Source: CAZOJJ01 sp964580105
GTDB taxonomy: Bacteria; Bacteroidota; Rhodothermia; Rhodothermales; Rubricoccaceae
DNA length: 47,690 nt
Assembly: GCA_964580105.1 (NCBI GenBank)
Contig: CAZOJJ010000022.1
Location: forward strand, 1 to 47,690
Direction of reading: 5' to 3'
The position numbers and the translations under genes were made by a program. This document shows, in pieces, positions 42,381-47,690 of this stretch; the stretch's first letter is position 1; the number at the start of each line of letters is the position of its first letter. The notes under the pieces are model-generated. The model saw only the letters and a program-made list of their open reading frames with translations. It did no database searches and was not told the DNA's origin.

Positions 42381-43214
42381 CTACCGGCCGTTGACCTCCT
42401 GGCCGCGCGCGTACTCGACGGCGCCGATGAGGGCGCGGACGCGGCTCTCGCAGACGGGCGCGCGCCAGTCGCCGTTCTCCTTGAAGGCGCTGCCGATGAT
42501 GAAGCCGTCGGCGAGGTCGAGGTAGTCGCCGAAGGTGTCGGCCGTCAGGCCGCTGCCGACGTAGATGGGGAGGTTCGTCGCCGCGGCCGCCTCGATGAGG
42601 TCGTCGGGCGAGGGGGCGTCGCCCGTCGTCGCGCCGGTCACGACGAGGGCGTCGGCGCGGTGCAACTCGGCGGCAGCGGCGAGGTCGCCGAGGGTGAGGT
42701 CGGCCGTCCAGGCGTGCGAGGCGTGCTTCTTCTTGACGTCGGCGAGGATGGGGATGCGCTCGGCGCCGATGGCCTTCCGGTAACGGAGCACCTCGCCCGC
42801 GCAGGCCTCGGCGACCCCTTTGTCCGAAATGTGGGCGTGCGTCCAGCCCTCGGCGCGGACGAAGTCGCACCCGGCGGCGCTGGCCACGGCCAGCGCGGTC
42901 TTGTTGGCCTGGAAGAGGACCTGGACGCCGACCGGCATCCGGCCGACGTGCCGCTTGACGGCGCACGCCACGCGCGTCATGAAGGCGGCCACCTCGGGCC
43001 CCATCTGGCGCTCGTGCACGGCGGGGAAGTCGTGCATGTTCTCGACGAGCACGCCGTCCACGCCCAGCTCGGCGTAGAGCCGCGCTTCGGCCACGGCCCG
43101 CTCGACGGCGCAGGCCACGCCCCGGCTGCCCGGCACCCCCGGCGACGGCCCGGTGTGAATCATCGCGATGACCGGCTTGGGCCGGGCGAACAGGCGGGCG
43201 GGCGACGCTGGCAT
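42381..43214 (-). CDS. BtpA/SgcQ-family TIM-barrel protein
   Basis: A 277-residue protein of the BtpA/SgcQ family. It starts KPVIAMIHTGPSPGVPGSRG and includes YAELGVDGVLVENMHDFP, VGVQVLFQANKTALAVASAAGCDFVRAEGW, the motif ADVKKKHASHA, and the phosphate-site-like end GLTADTFGDYLDLADGFIIGSAFK. In cyanobacteria BtpA affects photosystem I stability; SgcQ is a sugar-linked homologue in E. coli. The fold suggests a phosphorylated small-molecule enzyme. There is no photosynthesis gene here, so that name should not be transferred. The start at 43214 (MPASPARLFARPKPVIAMIH) is normal. It is divergent from korA, with a 342-bp spacer. Confidence 0.88.
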   Translation of the reverse strand: MPASPARLFARPKPVIAMIHTGPSPGVPGSRGVACAVERAVAEARLYAELGVDGVLVENMHDFPAVHERQMGPEVAAFMTRVACAVKRHVGRMPVGVQVLFQANKTALAVASAAGCDFVRAEGWTHAHISDKGVAEACAGEVLRYRKAIGAERIPILADVKKKHASHAWTADLTLGDLAAAAELHRADALVVTGATTGDAPSPDDLIEAAAATNLPIYVGSGLTADTFGDYLDLADGFIIGSAFKENGDWRAPVCESRVRALIGAVEYARGQEVNGR

Positions 43215-43556
43215 GACGGTACTCCTCGGTCGGGGGCGCTCAGCCTCGGGTTCGTAGCAAAAGAACCAGGGGTCGGGGGGCGGGATCTCGGGAAAACGCT
43301 GATTGCTACCGATCCTGCTTCCCGGCTGTTCCGTGAATTGGCGAGCCTCCTCCGGGCCGTTACCTCGGGGGGAACCGGCCCCCGGGCGCGCGGCGGCGCC
43401 TCGGAAACGGAGGCGAGGGCCCGGGGCCAAACGCCCCCACGGGTTTCCACGAAAATAGACGCACCCCGGACGGGCGCCGGGCGTACCGGCTCCTACCTTA
43501 CGTTCCGGCGGACGCGCGCCTCGCCCGTCCGCCTCGACCGGTCTTTCTACGACGCC
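43215..43556. other. 342-bp divergent spacer with nested inverted repeats
   Basis: This region lies between the BtpA-family gene and korA. It holds a nested hairpin at 43377-43428. The outer arms GGCCCCCGGGC (43377-43387) and GCCCGGGGCC (43419-43428) pair with one bulge, and the inner arms CGCCTC (43397-43402) and GAGGCG (43410-43415) enclose a 7-nt loop. TACCTTAC at 43494-43501 is a possible korA -7 box, without a matching TTTG. TATTTTCG on the minus strand (43450-43457) may serve the BtpA gene. I see no gene in it. Confidence 0.5.
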
Positions 43557-45437
43557 ATGCGCGATACCCCCAGCACCCCGGTCCTGACCCTCCCCGAGGT
43601 CACCGTCCTCTTCGCAGGCGACTCCGGCGACGGCATGCAGCTCACGGGCGGCCAGTTCTCCCACGCCACCGCCCTCGCCCGCAACGACCTCGCTACGCTG
43701 CCGGACTTCCCCGCCGAGATCCGCGCCCCCGCCGGCACCACCTACGGCGTCTCCGCCTTCCAGCTCCACTTCGGCCAGCGCGCCGTCCACACGCCCGGCG
43801 ACGAGGTGGACCTCCTCGTGGCGATGAACGCCGCCGCGCTCAAGGTCAACCTCGGGCGCGTCCGCCCCGGCGGCACCGTCATCGTCAACACCAACAGCTT
43901 CGAGCGGCGCGACCTGGAGCTGGCGCACTACGACAGCAACCCGCTCGAAGACGGCACGCTCGACGGCTACGAGGTCGTGCCCGTCGAGCTGACGCGGCTC
44001 ACGCGCGAGGCGCTGGCCGACTTCGGCCTCTCCACGAAGGAGACCGACCGCTCGAAGAACATGTTCGCGCTCGGGCTGGCGCTGTGGCTCTACACCCGCC
44101 CCATCGAGCCCGCGCGCGACTGGATCCGCGCCAAGTTCGCCAAGCACCCCGAGGTCCGCGACGCCAACCTGCAGGCGCTCAACAAGGGCTACCACTACGG
44201 CGAGATCACCGAGGCCTTCGCCGCGCGCTACGAGGTGCCGCCCGCCCGGCTGGAGCCCGGCGTCTACCGCGCCGTCAAGGGGAACGAGGCGCTCGCCCTC
44301 GGCCTCATCGCCGCCGGGGCGAGGAGTGGCCTCGGCCTCTTCTACGGCACCTACCCCATCACCCCGGCCTCCGACCTCCTCCACGCGCTCAGCCGCCACA
44401 AGGAGTTCGGCGTACGGACGTTCCAGGCCGAGGACGAGATCGCGGCCATCGGCGCGGCGCTCGGCGCCAGCTTCGGCGGTAACCTCGGCGTGACGGCCAC
44501 CTCCGGCCCCGGCATGGCCCTCAAGGGCGAATTCATCGGGCTGGCAACGATGATGGAGCTGCCCCTCGTGATCGTGGACGTGCAGCGCGCCGGGCCGAGC
44601 ACGGGGATGCCGACCAAAACGGAGCAGTCCGACCTGCTCATGGCCGTCTACGGCCGCAACGGCGAGGCGCCGATCCCCGTCCTCGCCGCGCGCACGCCGG
44701 GTGACTGCTTCGAGGCGGCCTACGAGGCGGCCCGCATCGCCGTGGCGTACATGACGCCGGTGATCCTGCTCTCGGACGGCTACCTCGGCAACGGCGCCGA
44801 GCCCTGGCGCATCCCCGACCCCGACGGCCTCCGCCCCTTCCCCGTCCACTTCGCCGACCGGGACTCCGCGCCGACGACGGAGGACGGCCAGTTCCTTCCG
44901 TACGTCCGCGACCCCGAAACCCTCGCGCGGCCGTGGGCGCCGCCGGGCACGCCGGGCCTGGAGCACCGCCTCGGCGGCCTGGAGAAGGACCAGCGCACGG
45001 GCGGCGTCTCGTACGACCCGGCCAACCACCAGCACATGACCGAGGTCCGCGCCGACAAGGTGGCCGGCATCACGCGCGAGATCCCGCCGCTGGACGTCGA
45101 GGGGGATGCCGAGGGCGACGTGCTCGTCGTCGGCTGGGGCTCGACGTACGGCGCCATCAAGGCGGCCGTGGAGCGGACGCGGGCGCAGGGCCTCCGCGTC
45201 GGCCACGCGCACCTCCGCTGGCTCAACCCGATGCCGGCCGACCTCGGCGCAGTCATCGGGCGGTTCCGCACGGTGCTCGTGCCGGAGCTCAACCACGGCC
45301 AGCTCGTGCGGCTCCTCCGCGAGCGCTACCTCGTCCCGGCCCGGTCCCTCGCCAAGATCCAGGGCCTCCCCTTCCGCGCCAGCGAGATCGAGGCGGCCAT
45401 CCACCAGGCCGCCGCCGAGTCCGCCCCGATCGCCTGA
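43557..45437 (+). CDS. korA: 2-oxoacid:ferredoxin oxidoreductase, fused gamma-alpha subunit
   Basis: The large subunit of a 2-oxoacid:acceptor oxidoreductase, 626 residues. The N-terminal 190 residues are the gamma domain (VTVLFAGDSGDGMQLTGGQFSHA, AEIRAPAGTTYGVSAFQLHFG). The alpha domain begins near residue 220 with GLGLFYGTYPITPASDLLHAL, including the conserved YPITP loop, and continues with TSGPGMALKGEFIGLA. A transketolase C-terminal-like domain (VLVVGWGSTYGAIKAAVERTR) closes it. With KorB it oxidises a 2-oxoacid, probably 2-oxoglutarate, to its acyl-CoA and reduces ferredoxin; the substrate is inferred from family layout. korB starts 42 bp downstream, with a palindrome between. Confidence 0.92.
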   Translation: MRDTPSTPVLTLPEVTVLFAGDSGDGMQLTGGQFSHATALARNDLATLPDFPAEIRAPAGTTYGVSAFQLHFGQRAVHTPGDEVDLLVAMNAAALKVNLGRVRPGGTVIVNTNSFERRDLELAHYDSNPLEDGTLDGYEVVPVELTRLTREALADFGLSTKETDRSKNMFALGLALWLYTRPIEPARDWIRAKFAKHPEVRDANLQALNKGYHYGEITEAFAARYEVPPARLEPGVYRAVKGNEALALGLIAAGARSGLGLFYGTYPITPASDLLHALSRHKEFGVRTFQAEDEIAAIGAALGASFGGNLGVTATSGPGMALKGEFIGLATMMELPLVIVDVQRAGPSTGMPTKTEQSDLLMAVYGRNGEAPIPVLAARTPGDCFEAAYEAARIAVAYMTPVILLSDGYLGNGAEPWRIPDPDGLRPFPVHFADRDSAPTTEDGQFLPYVRDPETLARPWAPPGTPGLEHRLGGLEKDQRTGGVSYDPANHQHMTEVRADKVAGITREIPPLDVEGDAEGDVLVVGWGSTYGAIKAAVERTRAQGLRVGHAHLRWLNPMPADLGAVIGRFRTVLVPELNHGQLVRLLRERYLVPARSLAKIQGLPFRASEIEAAIHQAAAESAPIA

Positions 45438-45439
45438 CC

Positions 45440-45467
45440 GTAGGGGCGCAGCGCGCTGCGCCCCTAC
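45440..45467. repeat. Perfect 28-nt palindrome (GTAGGGGC family)
   Basis: GTAGGGGCGCAGCG (45440-45453) is mirrored exactly by 45454-45467, in the 42-bp korA-korB gap. It differs from the 28-nt core at 30436-30463 by two bases per arm, both compensated in the other arm. Confidence 0.92.
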
Positions 45468-45479
45468 CGCTGAGATACC

Positions 45480-46730
45480 ATGAGCGACGAGCAGAAGAAC
45501 CCGAACGAAGAGACGCCGAAGGCCGTCAAGCCCGCCGGCCTCCCCTCCGGCACCAAGCCCGCCGGCCCCCCGAGGCCGACCCAGCCGGCGGTGCCGCCGG
45601 GGGCCAAGCCCGCCGGACTCCCGGTCAAGCCGCCGGCCCGGCCCGCCGCCCGGCCCGCCAAGCCGCCCGCCGCACGCATCGTCGGCGCCCCGGCCGAGGG
45701 CCCCGGCGGCGACGGCGACCCCGGCGCGCTGCCCGTCCTGAGCAAGAAGGACTTCGAGTCCGGCGCGGACGTCCGCTGGTGCCCCGGCTGCGGCGACTAC
45801 GCCGTGCTGGCGGCCGTCCAGCGCGTCCTCCCCGAGCTGGTCGAGCGGAAGGAAGACGTCGTGTTCATCTCGGGCATCGGCTGCTCCAGCCGATTCCCGT
45901 ACTACATGAACACGTACGGGATGCACTCCATCCACGGCCGCGCGCCCGCCGTGGCGACCGGCCTCAAGGCCAGCCGCCCCGAGCTCGACGTGTGGCTCGT
46001 CACCGGCGACGGCGACGCCCTCTCCATCGGCGGCAACCACCTGCTGCACCTGATGCGCCGCAACCTCGACGTGCAGCTGATCCTGTTCAACAACCAGATC
46101 TACGGCCTCACCAAGGGGCAGTACAGCCCGACCTCCGAGCGCGGCAAGGTCACGAAGTCGTCGCCCTACGGCTCCATCGACCACCCCTACAACCCGGCCG
46201 CGCTCGTCCTCGGCGCCGACGCCTCGTTCGTCGCCCGCACGCTCGACCGCGACCCGAAGCACATGCAGGCCGTGCTCCGCCGCGCGCACGCCCACCGGGG
46301 CGCCTCGTTCGTCGAGGTCTACCAGAACTGCAACATCTTCAACGACGGGGCCTTCTTCGAATTCACCGAGCGCGACACGAAGCCGCTGCGGACGGTGTTC
46401 GTCGAGCACGGCCGGCCGCTCGTCTACGCCGACGGCGCGAAGGGCCTCGCCCTCGACGGCCGCCGCTTCGTCAGCCTCGACCTGACCGGCGGCGCCTCGG
46501 CGAGCGACTGCCTCGTGTGGGACGAGCGCGACAAGGCGCTCGCGCACCTCCTCACCGACCAGCTCTTCTGGGACGCCGAGCTCCCCCGCCCCTTCGGCGT
46601 GTTCTACGTCGAGGACCGGCCGACCTACGACACGCTCCTCAACGAGCAGGTCGAGGCCGTCACGGCGAAGAAGGGACCGGGCGACCTGAAGACGCTGCTC
46701 TACGCCGCCGAGACGTGGACCATCGAGTAG
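45480..46730 (+). CDS. korB: 2-oxoacid:ferredoxin oxidoreductase, beta subunit
   Basis: The thiamine-diphosphate and iron-sulfur subunit, 416 residues. The catalytic domain starts near residue 90. Cys101 and Cys104 (WCPGCGDY), Cys135 (GIGCSSRF) and Cys284 (YQNCNIF) have the spacing of the 4Fe-4S ligands in this family. The ThDP site is GDGDALSIGGNHLLHLMRRN with NNQIYGLTKGQYSP. Ahead of it is an unusual tail of about 85 residues, rich in Pro, Ala and Lys, with repeated KPAGLP-like units; family members lack this. A start codon close to the catalytic domain is absent, so the tail is probably translated. It forms a complex with KorA, with which it is surely co-transcribed. Confidence 0.93.
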   Translation: MSDEQKNPNEETPKAVKPAGLPSGTKPAGPPRPTQPAVPPGAKPAGLPVKPPARPAARPAKPPAARIVGAPAEGPGGDGDPGALPVLSKKDFESGADVRWCPGCGDYAVLAAVQRVLPELVERKEDVVFISGIGCSSRFPYYMNTYGMHSIHGRAPAVATGLKASRPELDVWLVTGDGDALSIGGNHLLHLMRRNLDVQLILFNNQIYGLTKGQYSPTSERGKVTKSSPYGSIDHPYNPAALVLGADASFVARTLDRDPKHMQAVLRRAHAHRGASFVEVYQNCNIFNDGAFFEFTERDTKPLRTVFVEHGRPLVYADGAKGLALDGRRFVSLDLTGGASASDCLVWDERDKALAHLLTDQLFWDAELPRPFGVFYVEDRPTYDTLLNEQVEAVTAKKGPGDLKTLLYAAETWTIE

Positions 46731-46739
46731 CCGGGCGCG

Positions 46740-47690
46740 TCAGCGGACGACGGTGAAGGTGCCCGTGGCCCACGCCCCGCCCGCCTCCAGCCGGTAGAGG
46801 TACACCCCCGCCGGCAGCAACGACACCTCCACCTCCGCCGCGTGCGCCCCCGCCTCGCGCACGCCGAGCACCGGCACAGCCACCTCCCGACCCAGCGCGT
46901 CGTACACGCTCAGCCGCACCGAGGCCGCCTCAGGGAGCACGTAGCGGATCACCGCCCGCTCCCGCGCCGGGTTCGGGTGGGCGTGCGCGGCGAGGGCGTA
47001 GGCGCCGGGCGCGGCGGGCGGCGCGGCGATGGCCGGCCGCACGGGGTCGAGCGCGCCGAGGGCGTAGGCGCGGGCGGCGTAGTCCGAGGCCACCTTCATG
47101 GCCTGGAGCGAGTGGAAGTTGCTGGAGGATCGTGCCCAGACGAGCGCGAAGGTGACTACCTCCGTCTCCCCCGGCTCCATGCGGAACGGGCCGGTCGAGG
47201 CGTGGAAGCGGCGGTCGTTGGGCGGGATCGGTGGCGTGCAGTCCGGCTCGGGGCAGACCTCGCTCCAGTATCCCGGCACGGGATCCTCCCACGTCCCGCT
47301 GTTCGGGTAGACGAACGTCGTCAGTTCCCCCTCCAGATTCGATCCATCCCCACCGACCGTGAGCGGGTCGCCGTTCTTCCACCGTCCCCGCATGAAGTTG
47401 CGGTAGTCCTCAGCGGTGTCGGGGTTGCCCACCCGGGGATCCGCGTTGCCGTTGTAGTAGCCGAAGACGGTCATCCCGCGATCGCCCGGCGTCTCGACGA
47501 AGCGGACGCCCTGCGCCGGCGGCGCCGGCCCATAGCCGCCAGACCCCTCGTTGTCGTCGTCGTCGGCGTTGTAGACAAACGCGAGGCTCCGCGTCGTGTC
47601 GCTCCCGATGTAGTCGTCGACGTAGTTGCCGAGGTCGGGGTCCATCCAGAACGTGACGTACGCGCTGTCGAGCGGCGCTTCCCCTCGGTA
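46740..47690 (-). CDS. T9SS-secreted protein, C-terminal part (cut by window edge)
   Basis: The frame is open to the right edge, so only the last 316 codons are seen. The final 85 residues (AHAHPNPARERAVIRYVLPEAASVRLSVYDALGREVAVPV, ending LPAGVYLYRLEAGG with TGTFTVVR) are a type A C-terminal sorting domain of the type IX secretion system. They direct the protein through the outer membrane to the cell surface. The part before (FWMDPDLGNYVDDYIGSDTTRSLAFVYNADDDDNEG, and the PFRMEPGETEVVTFALVWARSS block) is of a kind seen in large secreted Rhodothermota and Bacteroidota proteins; its function is unknown. Any domain further upstream lies outside the window. Its stop faces korB at 9 bp. Confidence 0.88.
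   Translation of the reverse strand, partial: YRGEAPLDSAYVTFWMDPDLGNYVDDYIGSDTTRSLAFVYNADDDDNEGSGGYGPAPPAQGVRFVETPGDRGMTVFGYYNGNADPRVGNPDTAEDYRNFMRGRWKNGDPLTVGGDGSNLEGELTTFVYPNSGTWEDPVPGYWSEVCPEPDCTPPIPPNDRRFHASTGPFRMEPGETEVVTFALVWARSSSNFHSLQAMKVASDYAARAYALGALDPVRPAIAAPPAAPGAYALAAHAHPNPARERAVIRYVLPEAASVRLSVYDALGREVAVPVLGVREAGAHAAEVEVSLLPAGVYLYRLEAGGAWATGTFTVVR

Noticed and set aside
42381..46547. A minus-strand open frame of nearly 1,400 codons covering korA and korB
   Set aside because: Only the last 277 codons (the BtpA-family gene) have protein-like sequence. The rest is the shadow of korA and korB and crosses the spacer.

Overview
The window is about 70% GC by eye and strongly GC-biased at third codon positions. 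The evidence points to a Bacteroidota/Rhodothermota-type bacterium, plausibly a Rubricoccaceae-like member of Rhodothermia; this placement is inference. It rests on a type IX secretion C-terminal sorting domain at the right edge, a Bacteroidota-style LpxH, a gamma-alpha fused 2-oxoacid:ferredoxin oxidoreductase, an LVIVD-repeat secreted protein, and two good matches to the Bacteroidota promoter form (TTTG, 17-23 nt, TAnnTTTG). No phage, insertion sequence, integrase or CRISPR array was seen. The gene content reads as ordinary chromosome.

Layout. 1-9.1 kb: a CDP-alcohol phosphatidyltransferase, a membrane glycosyltransferase, a very large lipoprotein of the amylo-alpha-1,6-glucosidase/glucodextranase type, an orphan amylase-like C-terminal domain, ispG, a possible 35-residue membrane peptide, a YkuD L,D-transpeptidase and a CaCA exchanger. 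9.2-14.5 kb (minus strand): a three-part antiporter/TrkA-N/PTS-EIIA protein, an endonuclease/exonuclease/phosphatase-family protein, and a pair of rhomboids of which one has lost its catalytic residues. 14.6-20.3 kb: lpxH, a class A penicillin-binding protein, sbcD and, convergent, ispE. 20.4-29.8 kb: a Wzx/Wzy-type polysaccharide locus (SLBB export protein, Wzz-like, Wzy-like, flippase, UDP-galactopyranose mutase, GT2), with a further putative glycosyltransferase on the other strand. 29.9-35.3 kb: dut, a POT peptide transporter, meaB and aspS. 35.3-37.5 kb: a CpcT/CpeT-like lipoprotein and an LVIVD protein, separated by a tandem-repeat array that contains a 100-N scaffold gap. 37.6-37.9 kb: tRNA-Lys(TTT), tRNA-Leu(GAG) and a clear intrinsic terminator. 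37.9-43.2 kb (mostly minus): a hybrid-free sensor kinase, folA-thyA, a small unknown gene, apaG and a BtpA-family gene. 43.5-46.7 kb: korA-korB. 46.7 kb to the edge: the C-terminal part of a T9SS-secreted protein.

How the genes fit together. Most are housekeeping genes: isoprenoid precursors (ispG, ispE), thymidylate supply (dut, thyA, folA), envelope building (lpxH, PBP1A-like, YkuD), ferredoxin-linked 2-oxoacid oxidation (korAB), and capsule or O-antigen-like export. The polysaccharide locus should make a galactofuranose-containing polymer, but no initiating phosphoglycosyltransferase lies in the window.

The most unusual layer is not the genes but what lies between them. Almost every gene junction carries a short tandem repeat or palindrome with its own period: 7, 8, 9, 11, 12, 16, 19 or 20 bp. 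Several run into gene ends and supply start codons, stop codons or whole N-terminal extensions. A heptad array puts an ATG every 7 nt ahead of folA. Two 28-30 nt palindromes share their outer arms and differ by compensated changes. Two interleaved inverted repeats ahead of sbcD have pseudoknot topology.
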